NCBI GenBank assembly: GCA_900553885.1
Contig: USFD01000078.1
Coordinates: 1 to 15,147 of the forward strand
Reading direction: 5' to 3'
Length of the DNA: 15,147 nucleotides
Origin: an uncultured Ruminococcus sp.
Lineage (GTDB): Bacteria > Bacillota > Clostridia > Lachnospirales > Lachnospiraceae
Shown here one piece after another: positions 1-7,973 of this stretch. The notes beneath the pieces are model-generated. The model searched no databases. It had not been told where the DNA came from and saw only the letters and a program-made list of their open reading frames with translations. Position 1 is the first letter of the stretch, and each line of letters begins with the position of its first letter. Position numbers and translations under genes: made by a program.

Positions 1-2
1 AA

Positions 3-674
3 AAAGTGAAGAAGATCTATCTGAATGCAGATGGAGGGACATGGATCCAGAGCGGAAAGAAGAGGATTGCAGGGATCACCAGTGTATTGGATGAATTCCA
101 TCTGCAAAAATATCTGCTGAAAATGACAAGCCATTTGAAAGACAGCGTGGATGACGCCCGAAAAGAACTCTGTGCTGCGGTCAAAAGCGGAACCAAGGCA
201 GATTTTCAGAGTGTAGTTGAACGACTGAAAGCCTGTGCAGAAACAGAAGCAACAGAAAAACGAATTGAAGAGAGCGGGTCCTATATCCTTTCGAACTGGA
301 CAGCAGCAAAAATCCGTTTAAAGGATCGAAAGACAGTAAAGGGATGCAGTGCGGAAGGGCATGTGAGCCATGTCCTGTCCTCCCGGATGAGTTCCCGGCC
401 TATGGGATGGAGCCGGACAGGGGTAGATAAAATGGCGCATTTAAGAGCGTATTATTGGAACGGAGGGGATATGCTGGAACTGATCAGACAGCAGGAGCGG
501 GAGCTTCCGGTAGCAGCGGGTGCAGAAAATGAAGTGCTAAGCTGCGAGAGTATGCTGCAATGGGAGAGGCAACATCACAACAAGCTTGGGAAATATATAG
601 AGAGCATGAACCACAGCGTCAGTACAGAAGTGAAAAAGTATTCATGGTTTAATGCGCATATCTGGGGATTATAA
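3..674 (+). CDS. ISLre2-family transposase, C-terminal part (5' end outside window)
   Basis: This is the C-terminal half of an ISLre2-type (UPF0236) transposase, a DDE-type enzyme that cuts and joins the ends of its own insertion sequence. The open frame runs into the left edge with no stop, so the GTG at 6 is not taken as the true start. About 223 residues are visible of the roughly 430-470 usual for the family. The signature stretches are NADGGTWIQSG followed by VLDEFHLQKYL near the visible N-terminus, where the Asp in NADG is a likely catalytic residue. Further on comes GCSAEGHVSHVLSSRMSSRP followed by MGWSRTG, the most characteristic family block. The visible part has no frameshift or internal stop and ends at a clean TAA. 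The left end of the element lies outside the window, so terminal repeats and target duplication cannot be tested. The family call is secure; whether the copy is intact is unknown. Confidence 0.9.
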   Translation, partial: KVKKIYLNADGGTWIQSGKKRIAGITSVLDEFHLQKYLLKMTSHLKDSVDDARKELCAAVKSGTKADFQSVVERLKACAETEATEKRIEESGSYILSNWTAAKIRLKDRKTVKGCSAEGHVSHVLSSRMSSRPMGWSRTGVDKMAHLRAYYWNGGDMLELIRQQERELPVAAGAENEVLSCESMLQWERQHHNKLGKYIESMNHSVSTEVKKYSWFNAHIWGL

Positions 675-814
675 AAGAAAAGGACTTGCAAGGAGAAAAC
701 AAAGGAAGTATAGTATAAAAAAGGTACTGAACTGATATATCTAAAACACATCTGGCAGTTTCTGTCACTATAATTCCTACAGTAAATTTACGCCGCCAAT
801 ATAAGCGCAATTGA

Positions 815-843
815 TTGACAGGCAGAAAGCAGAGTGGTATTTT
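815..843 (+). promoter_or_regulatory. Candidate sigma-70 promoter between IS end and adhesin
   Basis: A perfect -35 hexamer TTGACA (815-820) is followed, after exactly 17 bases, by TATTTT (838-843), which matches four of six -10 positions. Transcription would start near 850 and run into the hairpin at 955-1014. Because it lies close to where the insertion sequence should end, it may be an outward promoter created or carried by the element. Its activity is inferred from the motif only. Confidence 0.45.
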
Positions 844-954
844 GAAAATAAAAAAAGGATAAGAGAAGCCGTCTGTAATGGAGTTGGGCATGGTTTCCTG
901 ACAGACAAATGGAAAAAGTCATTTATGAAAAATAGTAATATATGAACAAAAATT

Positions 955-1014
955 ACACAGGAGGAAGTATTGCCCGGGATGCAGAGTCCTTATGGGGCAA
1001 TGCTTCCTTTGTGT
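955..1014 (+). terminator. Long stem-loop upstream of adhesin, terminator- or attenuator-like
   Basis: The arms at 962-975 (AGGAAGTATTGCCC) and 995-1008 (GGGCAATGCTTCCT) pair over 14 bp with one G-U. Beyond a small internal loop, ACACA (955-959) pairs with TGTGT (1010-1014). The 19-nt loop carries a further GGA/TCC mini-stem. The plus strand after the stem is U-rich (TTTGTGTATGTT) but is not a clean U-run. It could be the terminator of an upstream gene now separated by the insertion sequence, or an attenuator for transcripts that start near 850. It does not match any riboswitch class I recognise. Confidence 0.5.
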
Positions 1015-1015
1015 A

Positions 1016-1024
1016 TGTTATAAT
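1016..1024 (+). promoter_or_regulatory. Extended -10 promoter of the adhesin gene
   Basis: TGTTATAAT at 1016-1024 is a perfect extended -10 element (TGn-TATAAT). No good -35 hexamer sits 16-18 bases upstream, where the 3' arm of the 955-1014 hairpin lies, so the promoter would rely on the extended -10. Transcription would begin around 1031, giving a leader of about 98 nt to the chosen start codon. The same nine bases recur in front of the ABC operon at 11066-11074. Confidence 0.6.
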
Positions 1025-1031
1025 TTTATTA

Positions 1032-1053
1032 CCGTACCGGTTTCCGGATACGG
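1032..1053 (+). promoter_or_regulatory. Hairpin at the predicted 5' end of the adhesin mRNA
   Basis: CCGTACCGG (1032-1040), loop TTT, then CCGG, one bulged A and TACGG (1044-1053) form a 9-bp GC-rich stem. It would begin at or next to the transcription start set by the -10 at 1019-1024. No U-run follows, so it is not a terminator. A 5' mRNA-stabilising stem is the simplest reading; a regulator binding site is the alternative. Confidence 0.5.
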
Positions 1054-1110
1054 ATGACATAGAAAGGCCAGATGTGCCTGTTAAGTTATTTATATGAACT
1101 TATAGGGAAA

Positions 1111-1116
1111 GGGAGG
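1111..1116 (+). promoter_or_regulatory. Ribosome binding site that sets the adhesin start
   Basis: GGGAGG at 1111-1116 is the only strong Shine-Dalgarno match in the leader. It lies 12 bases before ATG 1129, slightly long but usable. The in-frame ATG at 1072 has no comparable site and would add 19 residues in front of an otherwise textbook signal peptide, so 1129 is preferred. Confidence 0.7.
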
Positions 1117-1128
1117 TATAAGAATCAT

Positions 1129-4100
1129 ATGAGACAAAAATTAAAACGTATTGTCTGTACCCTGCTGGTATCAGTCATGATTCTGGGTATGATGCCGTCT
1201 TACACATTTGCAGAAGAACGTGCGGATACGGTTGAAAAGGTGGAAAATGGCACCGGACAGGAAGAGATGCAGACATCTGATCAGACGGGGCCGGCAGAAA
1301 AGAAGAAAGTGACAGAAACCGATAGGGGGGAATCCTCTGATAAAACGGAAGTGACGGAAACAGAATCGGAAGTAACCGACAAAGAGGAAGCTTCCGATCA
1401 GAAAGAAAGTAATATCCGGGAATCAGATAATAATCAGACTGCGGATGATTCATCCAAGCAAGAAGCTGATAAACAGAAGAAAGTGCAGCAGAAAACGATC
1501 CGGAGTGCGGATGTGTCCGGGGATGATGCGGTACCGCAGGCAGACGGCGAATATGACAATGCTTATCTGGGCAGTACAGATCTGAATCTGTTTACAAAAG
1601 AGGCAGAATTCCTGAAAAACGGTGAGCCGACAGACACGCTGAATGCCGGAGACAGCTATACAGTGCATTTGTCCTTCAGCGAAACGGAAGGCATAGAAGG
1701 ACAGATTAACTTTAATGAGATAATGACATATACGCTTCCGGAAAGACTGACTCTGGTTGACCCGGGAAATAACATTTCAGTCAATGCCAGTGTCAGAGGA
1801 GAGGACGGGAAAATTCAGAACGTAACTGTAAACTTCATAGTCGGACGTGACAGTGAAGGAAATATTACTCTTACGCCGCAAAGCGGTCAGGAAGAAGAAC
1901 TGGAACTTCTGTCACGGGCAGATAATGCGGCATTTGATATATTTGCTAATGTAAGGTATAACGGCGAAGAGGGGAAAGACAAGATTAATTTTGGAAATGA
2001 GGTTATCAAAGAGATTGCAGTTACATCAGAAAGTGACCTTGCGATCAATAAGACGGCATCTTATAACAAGGCGAATGGTACTGTAGATTATACCCTTACC
2101 ATAACATCGTCCGGCTCTAACACGAATGTGCATCTGTCCGATACAATAAGCGGTAATGCGGTAACTCTGGATCCGGACACAATCCGGGTGACCAGCAATA
2201 TGGGAAAAACGGATGCTCAGGTTACTGCCAGCGGAAATGTTCTCACAAGCAATAAGTTTAATATGACCGGCGGTGAAGTCGTAACGGTGACGTACAGTGC
2301 TTCAGTTGATTATACAAAGCTTGACGGGAATATTATCGACTGGGATAATACAGCAAATACCCTTAGCGTGAAATCTGACCAGAATCAACCGGAAGATGTG
2401 TCTGCAGGTATCAATCATCAGACGACGTTTGATTACGCGTCAAAAAGCAATGTTGGGGGCTTTGACAGTGCTAAAGTGAGTGAAGACGGCAAGAGTTATA
2501 TCCTGTCGTGGCAGATTGTTGTCAACCCGGATTTCATGGATACCGGCGATATTAAGATAACAGATAAATTAGACAATACAGATATCCAGTCATATGATCC
2601 GGACAGTTTTCAGATTGCCGCGGTTACGGAAGATGGAACGCCGGTCGAAGGAGTGACAATTAAACCGCCGTCAGATGCTGATACAGAGTGGACACAGAGT
2701 CTGCCCTCTGTGATAGAAGGCCAGTCGGTCCGCTATACGATCACTTATAATACATTGGTTGACAAAGCAACAATTGATGATTCATGGACACAGACGACAG
2801 TCTCGAATGATCTGGACGTTCCGGGCACAGAGGGAGACTCAACAATATCTGTGGGCATACCGGCTCAGAACGACTATCAGGTAACAAAAGACTATACGGA
2901 TGCCGACATGGATGCACAGACTGTGGACTGGCTTGTTACGGTAACCGCCCCGGAAGAAGGGTTTGAAACATTTACTGTGACAGATACACTGCCGGCAGAT
3001 ACATGGTATGTTGGCGGTAAGTGGCATGGCAACACAGCTAATGAGGATACTTTGGTTGTAAAAGTAAACGACAAAGAGTTAATCAACGGAGTAGACTATG
3101 ACGTAGACTGGAGCAACAATAAAATTGTGAATGGTTCTGCTGCACGTTTTACGATTACGTTTAAGACAGGAGCGGATGGACAGGGACTGGCGGCAGCCGC
3201 AGAAGGAACCGGAGACCAGACGGTTACCATTGCCTTTACAAGCAGTTATGGCGAAACAGGATGGCCGGAAGGTCATATGATGACAAATACGGCCAGCGTT
3301 ACAGCCAACGAAGTAACACATACTGCAACGGCGTCTTACACACCGGCGGCTAAAACAATTGAAAAGACGGTAAGTAATAATGACTCCCTCGATGACAGCA
3401 ATCTTAGCAAAGAAGTTACATATTATGTAGACATTACCGGAGTGACAGAAAGTGATCTGGATGAAAATGGAAAGATTACAGTTACCGATACTTATAATTC
3501 CAAGTATCTGAAGATTGTCGAAAATCCCGATTGGCCGGATGGTACAAATGTAACTGGTACAAATACTCCAGGAAATCATGGCAGTGGGTATACGGGACAG
3601 GACTATCGATATAAGATTACATATGGTCAGCCGGATACCAATGGAATGATAAAGGTATCATTCACGTTTACCCCGATAAAGGATGAAAACGGTAATTTTT
3701 ATGCAAGCTATTATTTTAGATATCAGATGGCAATTGCGGATGCAGACGCCATGCGGGAACTGGTGGAGGTTGCTGCGTCCGATCCCACGGGAAGTCTTGA
3801 CGAATATCTGTCAAACACGGCTGCGTGGGGAAATCTTACGGATGAATATACGGTCGGATTTGAGAGCAGCCCGCTGAGCAAATCCGTGATCGAAAGGCCG
3901 GGAGCAGGCAATAATCAGATAATCACATGGCGGCTGACAATCAATCAGAATAAAGCGCGCCTGAACAATGGCAAACCAATGGAACTGGTTGATGACTTTA
4001 CTGTACAGGATCCGAGTGAGTATGAAATGACCTATGTGGATGGCAGCATGAGTATTTCCTACGACGGTGTATCACAGAAGGATGTCGACTATACGTATAC

Positions 4101-7100
4101 CGAGAGTGAAAACGGAGGTGGTACGCTTACATGGAGCATACCGGATGAGACAGCAGTTGTTATCGAATATCAGACCCAGATTGTAGGAGATACAACAGGC
4201 AAGACCCAGTTCCGCAATCGTGCAAAGCTGAATGGGGAGGAGTTTACGGACAATGCCGGTCAGGATTATACGATTGAATCCGGCGGCTCCGGTACGGCAT
4301 CCACACTTAATTTTGATATTCTGAAGCAGGATATCAACGATCTGACGGTAAATCTGCCGGGAACAGAATTTGAGTTATATGCCGATGACGGCAGCGGCAA
4401 TCCTACTCCTATGATAGTGGACGGTGAAGAGGTTGTTCCGTCATATACTTCCGACGAAGACGGCGTAATACGGGTGATTTCCAATCAGACTGCAAATGGC
4501 TGGGCACTTCGGAACCATCGTATTTATTATTTGAAAGAAGTAAAAGCACCTGAAGGATATGATATACCGGAGGACGGCATATGGATCAAAATCTGGATTA
4601 CTGAATTCGGAGATGATAACATCGATGAGACAGAAGGTGAAGTAGCACGGCCGGATGATGCGATTGTAGTTAATAACAATACAACGATCCGCGTGACAAA
4701 CGGTCAGGTAACAATTCCTGTATCCAAGCAGCTGCTTGGCGGAGAATGGAAGGACGGCGAACAGTATCAGGTGGAGATTACTGCAGATCCTGCATCTGAG
4801 AAGCAGGTTCCGCTGCCCTCTGCATCAACTCTGACATTTACAGCGGACAGTACAGATTATTTTGTATTGTCAGGCTTTACTGAGGCCGGCACATACAGAT
4901 ATCTGATCCGTGAGGTTGTTCCGGAAGAAAAAGAGGACGATATTACATATTCAGGGGCTGTATACAGCCTGGTCGTAACAGCAGAGCAGAAGCAGGAAAC
5001 AGAAGGTTCGCCGGCACATCTGGAAGTCGGTTATACACTTACAAAGATACGTGATGATCAGGGCAATGAAATAAATGTACCGGTTTCAAGTGCAGATTTT
5101 ATCAACTCCAAAGGTACAGGAAATCTGAGCCTGACCAAGGTAGTGGAAGGAACGACGACGGAAAGTACATTTGATGTTCAGGTTAAACTGGATAATACAT
5201 CTGTCAATGGTAAATACGGAGATTTAACTTTTAAAAACGGCATAGCTGATGTTCAATTAACCGCAGGACAGACTAAAACTGCTACAGGGCTGCCGGCGGG
5301 AGTAACGTATACCGTGACAGAGGTAAATGTGCCGGATGGATATCAGGTAAGTTACAGCGGAGAAACCGGAACGATAACTGCAGGAGGAACAGCACAGGCA
5401 ACGGTAACGAATACCTATCATCGCACGGTTGATGTCAGTGTAGAAAAGAAGTGGCTGGATTGCGATAATCAGGATGGAAAACGTCCTGAATCTATTCAGG
5501 TACAGCTTTATGCAGACAACAATCCGGCAGGAGAGACAGTAACGCTGAACACTGACAATGATTGGAGCTATACATGGAGAGGACTGGATGAGGAAATAAA
5601 CGGCACTTCAATCACTTATTCAGTAAAAGAAGTCGGAGAGGCAAACGGAACGATCCAGTTTAACGGTGCAACATATCGCGTAATGTATGGCAAAAATGAA
5701 TCTGAGGAAAATAAGCTGACCATTACTAATACCCATATTCCTGAAACGGTCAGCGCAACGGTCCGGAAAGTATGGAATGATGCCGATAATCAGGACGGAA
5801 AGAGACCGCTGAGTATCCGTGTGGCACTGATGAACGGAAATACCCGGATAGATACGGTTACCCTAAATTCAGACAACGATTGGACAGCAACAGTAGAGAA
5901 CCTGCCGAAGTATACGAACGGTATAGAGAATGTCTATAGCTGGACAGAAGATATGACAGGAATGCCGGAGGGATACACACTTACAGGCAGCAGTACCAAG
6001 GGAACCGCGACAACACTTACGAACAGTTACACACCGGAGACAATACAGATACCCGTGACCAAGAACTGGCGGGATAATAATGATCAGGATGGTATCCGTC
6101 CGAAGGTGGTTACGGTAAAACTTCTGGCGGACGGAGAGGATACAGGAAAGACGCTGGCATTGACTGAGGCAGACAACTGGAGCGGCTCCTTTACCGATCT
6201 TGCAAAATATAAGGACGGAGTAGAGATCAGCTATACAGTTGAAGAAGCAGTTGTAGATGGATACGAGGCAGTTATTGAAGGAAATATGACAGCGGGATAT
6301 GTGATCACGAACAGCCATATTCCAGAGACAACAGAAGTATCCGGAAGCAAGACCTGGGATGATGCGAATAATCAGGACGGCAAGCGCCCCACATCCATTA
6401 CCATTAATCTGCTTGCTAATGGTGAAAAAGTAGACGAAAAAACAGTCAGCGCAGATGACAACTGGAGCTGGAGCTTCACAAACCTTCCGAAGTATGAGAA
6501 CGGAAAAGAGATTACCTACACCATTACCGAGGATGCGGTTCCGGATTATACAATAGAGATAGACGGCTATGATGTGACCAACAGCTACACCCCCGGAAAG
6601 ACCAGTGTAACAGTGACCAAGAGCTGGAATGACGCGGATAATCAGGATGGGAAACGTCCTGATAGTATACAGGTACAGCTCTATGCAGACGGAAAAGCAC
6701 AGGGAGAACCTGTTGTGCTGAACGCCGGGAATAACTGGAGCCATATCTGGTCGGAACTGGATGAAAAATCCGCAGGGAATACAATCGAATATACCGTAAA
6801 AGAAGTAGGAGAAACTGGCGGTAAGATTGATTTCAACGGCGCGGAGTATCAGGTGGCCTACACCGGAGATGCAGCATCAGGCTATACAATTGTCAACAGC
6901 TATACTACGGAAAAAGTAGAAGTGTCCGGCAGCAAGACCTGGCAGGATAAGGGAAATGAAGGTGCAAGACCTGAATCTATTACAATCCGTCTGTATGCGG
7001 ATAACAAAGAGATCGACAGAGCATCAGTAACAGCTGAAAATGACTGGAGCTGGAGTTTTGAAAATCTGCCGAAATACAGAGATGGCGGACAGGAGATTAT

Positions 7101-7620
7101 TTACACGATCAGCGAAGATGCAGTAGATAATTATATAACTGAAGTCGATGGCTACAATGTAACAAATAAATACCAGTCTGGTGCGACCAGTGTCAGTGTG
7201 GCAAAACGCTGGGATGATTCCGGAAATCGCGATGGAAAACGTCCTGACAGTGTGAAAGTCCAGCTTTACGCAGATGGCGAAAAAGTCGGGGATCCTGTCA
7301 CATTGAATAAGTCCAATGATTGGCGTTATACATGGTCAGAACTGGATGAACAGGCAGATGGAAAAGAGATTGCCTATACTGTAAAAGAAGTCGGAGAAAA
7401 TAAAGGAACAATTGACTTTGACGGAACAAAATATAAAGTGACATATACAGGAAATGCTACAAAAGGATATACGATTACGAATAGTTACAATGCAGTCTCT
7501 ACCAGTGTTCAGACCGGTGATGATACAGATGTGAGATCAAATCTGGCTGTTATGTTTGCTGCTATGGCAGTGGCAGGAGCAGTACTGATCTTCAGACGCC
7601 GCCGATATAATGCAAAATAA
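1129..7620 (+). CDS. Giant sortase-anchored surface adhesin with seven Cna-B repeats
   Basis: This 2163-residue secreted protein should be linked covalently to the cell wall and act in adhesion; no ligand can be read from the sequence. Residues 1-28 are a signal peptide (basic MRQKLKR, hydrophobic core, cleavage after TFA). Residues 29-140 are a low-complexity E/D/K/T/S-rich spacer. Residues 144-1055 are a chain of five or six Ig-like, DUF11/adhesin-type beta domains, with phrases such as LAINKTASYNKANGTVDYTL. Then follow a SpaA-like domain (1058-1192, LPGTEFELYADDG and YYLKEVKAPEGY), an FctA/Spy0128-like pilin domain (1193-1328) and one further Cna-B-like domain (1329-1432). Seven Cna-B domains (1433-2120) each keep Lys two residues before Trp, a Glu and a terminal Asn, the set expected for internal Lys-Asn isopeptide bonds. 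The C-terminus has SVQTGD (2126-2131), a hydrophobic segment and an RRRR tail, a non-LPXTG sorting signal. The gene is intact and monocistronic, and no sortase is encoded in the window. The class is certain; boundaries of the N-terminal domains are approximate. Confidence 0.93.
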   Translation: MRQKLKRIVCTLLVSVMILGMMPSYTFAEERADTVEKVENGTGQEEMQTSDQTGPAEKKKVTETDRGESSDKTEVTETESEVTDKEEASDQKESNIRESDNNQTADDSSKQEADKQKKVQQKTIRSADVSGDDAVPQADGEYDNAYLGSTDLNLFTKEAEFLKNGEPTDTLNAGDSYTVHLSFSETEGIEGQINFNEIMTYTLPERLTLVDPGNNISVNASVRGEDGKIQNVTVNFIVGRDSEGNITLTPQSGQEEELELLSRADNAAFDIFANVRYNGEEGKDKINFGNEVIKEIAVTSESDLAINKTASYNKANGTVDYTLTITSSGSNTNVHLSDTISGNAVTLDPDTIRVTSNMGKTDAQVTASGNVLTSNKFNMTGGEVVTVTYSASVDYTKLDGNIIDWDNTANTLSVKSDQNQPEDVSAGINHQTTFDYASKSNVGGFDSAKVSEDGKSYILSWQIVVNPDFMDTGDIKITDKLDNTDIQSYDPDSFQIAAVTEDGTPVEGVTIKPPSDADTEWTQSLPSVIEGQSVRYTITYNTLVDKATIDDSWTQTTVSNDLDVPGTEGDSTISVGIPAQNDYQVTKDYTDADMDAQTVDWLVTVTAPEEGFETFTVTDTLPADTWYVGGKWHGNTANEDTLVVKVNDKELINGVDYDVDWSNNKIVNGSAARFTITFKTGADGQGLAAAAEGTGDQTVTIAFTSSYGETGWPEGHMMTNTASVTANEVTHTATASYTPAAKTIEKTVSNNDSLDDSNLSKEVTYYVDITGVTESDLDENGKITVTDTYNSKYLKIVENPDWPDGTNVTGTNTPGNHGSGYTGQDYRYKITYGQPDTNGMIKVSFTFTPIKDENGNFYASYYFRYQMAIADADAMRELVEVAASDPTGSLDEYLSNTAAWGNLTDEYTVGFESSPLSKSVIERPGAGNNQIITWRLTINQNKARLNNGKPMELVDDFTVQDPSEYEMTYVDGSMSISYDGVSQKDVDYTYTESENGGGTLTWSIPDETAVVIEYQTQIVGDTTGKTQFRNRAKLNGEEFTDNAGQDYTIESGGSGTASTLNFDILKQDINDLTVNLPGTEFELYADDGSGNPTPMIVDGEEVVPSYTSDEDGVIRVISNQTANGWALRNHRIYYLKEVKAPEGYDIPEDGIWIKIWITEFGDDNIDETEGEVARPDDAIVVNNNTTIRVTNGQVTIPVSKQLLGGEWKDGEQYQVEITADPASEKQVPLPSASTLTFTADSTDYFVLSGFTEAGTYRYLIREVVPEEKEDDITYSGAVYSLVVTAEQKQETEGSPAHLEVGYTLTKIRDDQGNEINVPVSSADFINSKGTGNLSLTKVVEGTTTESTFDVQVKLDNTSVNGKYGDLTFKNGIADVQLTAGQTKTATGLPAGVTYTVTEVNVPDGYQVSYSGETGTITAGGTAQATVTNTYHRTVDVSVEKKWLDCDNQDGKRPESIQVQLYADNNPAGETVTLNTDNDWSYTWRGLDEEINGTSITYSVKEVGEANGTIQFNGATYRVMYGKNESEENKLTITNTHIPETVSATVRKVWNDADNQDGKRPLSIRVALMNGNTRIDTVTLNSDNDWTATVENLPKYTNGIENVYSWTEDMTGMPEGYTLTGSSTKGTATTLTNSYTPETIQIPVTKNWRDNNDQDGIRPKVVTVKLLADGEDTGKTLALTEADNWSGSFTDLAKYKDGVEISYTVEEAVVDGYEAVIEGNMTAGYVITNSHIPETTEVSGSKTWDDANNQDGKRPTSITINLLANGEKVDEKTVSADDNWSWSFTNLPKYENGKEITYTITEDAVPDYTIEIDGYDVTNSYTPGKTSVTVTKSWNDADNQDGKRPDSIQVQLYADGKAQGEPVVLNAGNNWSHIWSELDEKSAGNTIEYTVKEVGETGGKIDFNGAEYQVAYTGDAASGYTIVNSYTTEKVEVSGSKTWQDKGNEGARPESITIRLYADNKEIDRASVTAENDWSWSFENLPKYRDGGQEIIYTISEDAVDNYITEVDGYNVTNKYQSGATSVSVAKRWDDSGNRDGKRPDSVKVQLYADGEKVGDPVTLNKSNDWRYTWSELDEQADGKEIAYTVKEVGENKGTIDFDGTKYKVTYTGNATKGYTITNSYNAVSTSVQTGDDTDVRSNLAVMFAAMAVAGAVLIFRRRRYNAK
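5425..7488 (+). repeat. Seven tandem Cna-B domain repeats, two alternating types
   Basis: The repeats lie at 5425-5745, 5746-6039, 6040-6327, 6328-6597, 6598-6912, 6913-7182 and 7183-7488. Repeats 1, 5 and 7 are a long type (102-107 residues) sharing VQLYAD, W(S/R)xLDE and YTVKEVGE. Repeats 4 and 6 are a short type (90 residues each) sharing VSGSKTW, NWSWSF or DWSWSF, NLPKY and a DGY-VTN ending. Repeats 2 and 3 are intermediate (98 and 96 residues). The last four run short-long-short-long, so 6328-6912 (585 bp) and 6913-7488 (576 bp) look like a duplicated two-domain unit. Repeat 6 is one residue short in the NQDGKRP region. Confidence 0.85.
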
Positions 7621-7628
7621 CATTTGAA

Positions 7629-7709
7629 TAAATTCCCCCGTTTTACAGCGGCTACAATTGCGGACAGTAATAGGCATTTGTGCAAATATCTGTAAGACGG
7701 GGGAATTTA
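7629..7709. repeat. 20-bp inverted repeat just after the adhesin
   Basis: The arms at 7629-7648 (TAAATTCCCCC then GTTTTACAG) and 7690-7709 (CTGTAAGAC then GGGGGAATTTA) pair over 20 bp with a single G-U, around a 41-nt spacer. It begins 9 bases after the adhesin stop. No U-run follows on either strand, so it is not a classical intrinsic terminator, although ending the adhesin transcript remains its likeliest job. Both ends carry TA, so a very small TA-flanked mobile remnant is an alternative. Confidence 0.55.
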
Positions 7710-7811
7710 GTGCCGTAAAGTGTAACCACAGAATCAATACATTTTTATACATCTGCTTATGTAGAAAAGTCAGTTTCCACGTCTCAAAAACGCGCAAATA
7801 CGGCATTTGGG

Positions 7812-7842
7812 CAGAAAATAACCGGGGAGACATTCTCCCCGG
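7812..7842 (-). terminator. Intrinsic terminator of tRNA-Ala
   Basis: CCGGGGAGA (7822-7830), loop CAT and TCTCCCCGG (7834-7842) form a perfect 9-bp GC-rich stem. On the minus strand it is followed by TTATTTTCTGC. It lies 15 bases past the 3' end of tRNA-Ala, in the right orientation to end that transcript. Confidence 0.8.
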
Positions 7843-7857
7843 CACTGTTAAATCTGA

Positions 7858-7930
7858 TGGAGTATACGGGATTCGAACCCGTGGCCTCAACAATGCGAAT
7901 GTTGCGCGCTCCCAACTGCGCTAATACCCC
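7858..7930 (-). tRNA. tRNA-Ala (anticodon CGC)
   Basis: The minus strand folds into a complete 73-nt class I tRNA. The acceptor GGGGTAT/ATACTCC contains the G3-U70 pair that marks alanine. The D arm is GCGC/GCGC with loop AGTTGGGA, the anticodon arm is CAACA/TGTTG with loop TTCGCAT, the variable loop is AGGCC, and the T arm is ACGGG-TTCGAAT-CCCGT. The anticodon at positions 34-36 is CGC, reading the alanine codon GCG. CCA is not encoded, so it must be added after transcription. No convincing promoter of its own is visible directly upstream. It may be served by a weak TATAGT box (minus strand, 7978-7983) or by read-through from ssrA. Confidence 0.96.
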
Positions 7931-7973
7931 GTAATTTTTGATATCAGAGAAGCCTTTCGATCCGGCTTTTCCA

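Larger units (their letters stand above)
675..1128. other. Non-coding stretch: IS right end plus adhesin control region
   Basis: No credible gene lies between the transposase stop and the adhesin start. The first part (about 675-810) is A/T-rich and should hold the right end of the insertion sequence. The exact end cannot be fixed because the matching left end is not visible. The rest contains a TTGACA-type promoter (815-843), a long hairpin (955-1014), an extended -10 promoter (1016-1024), a second hairpin (1032-1053) and a strong ribosome binding site (1111-1116), each listed separately. The 80-codon minus-strand frame at 649-891 has no recognisable features. Confidence 0.6.

Noticed and set aside
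955..1014. Invertible promoter switch flanked by the 14-bp inverted repeats
   Set aside because: Only 19 bases separate the arms and no promoter lies between them; no invertase gene is visible.
675..1128. Cyclic-di-GMP or T-box riboswitch controlling the adhesin
   Set aside because: Neither the c-di-GMP aptamer core nor a T-box consensus could be found in the leader.
1072..1128. Upstream ATG at 1072 as adhesin start
   Set aside because: It has no good ribosome binding site and would place 19 residues before a standard signal peptide that begins at 1129.
5869..6744. 291-codon minus-strand open frame inside the adhesin gene
   Set aside because: It mirrors the Cna-B repeat coding sequence; it has no ribosome binding site, no recognisable domain and an odd Cys/Ile-rich composition.
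5425..7488. CRISPR-like or DNA-level satellite repeat
   Set aside because: The periodicity of about 270-320 bp is protein-domain repetition in frame; there are no short identical repeats with unique spacers.
7658..7924. Plus-strand open frame of 88 codons after the adhesin
   Set aside because: It crosses the inverted repeat, the terminator and tRNA-Ala; GVYGIRTRGL is again an antisense tRNA translation.
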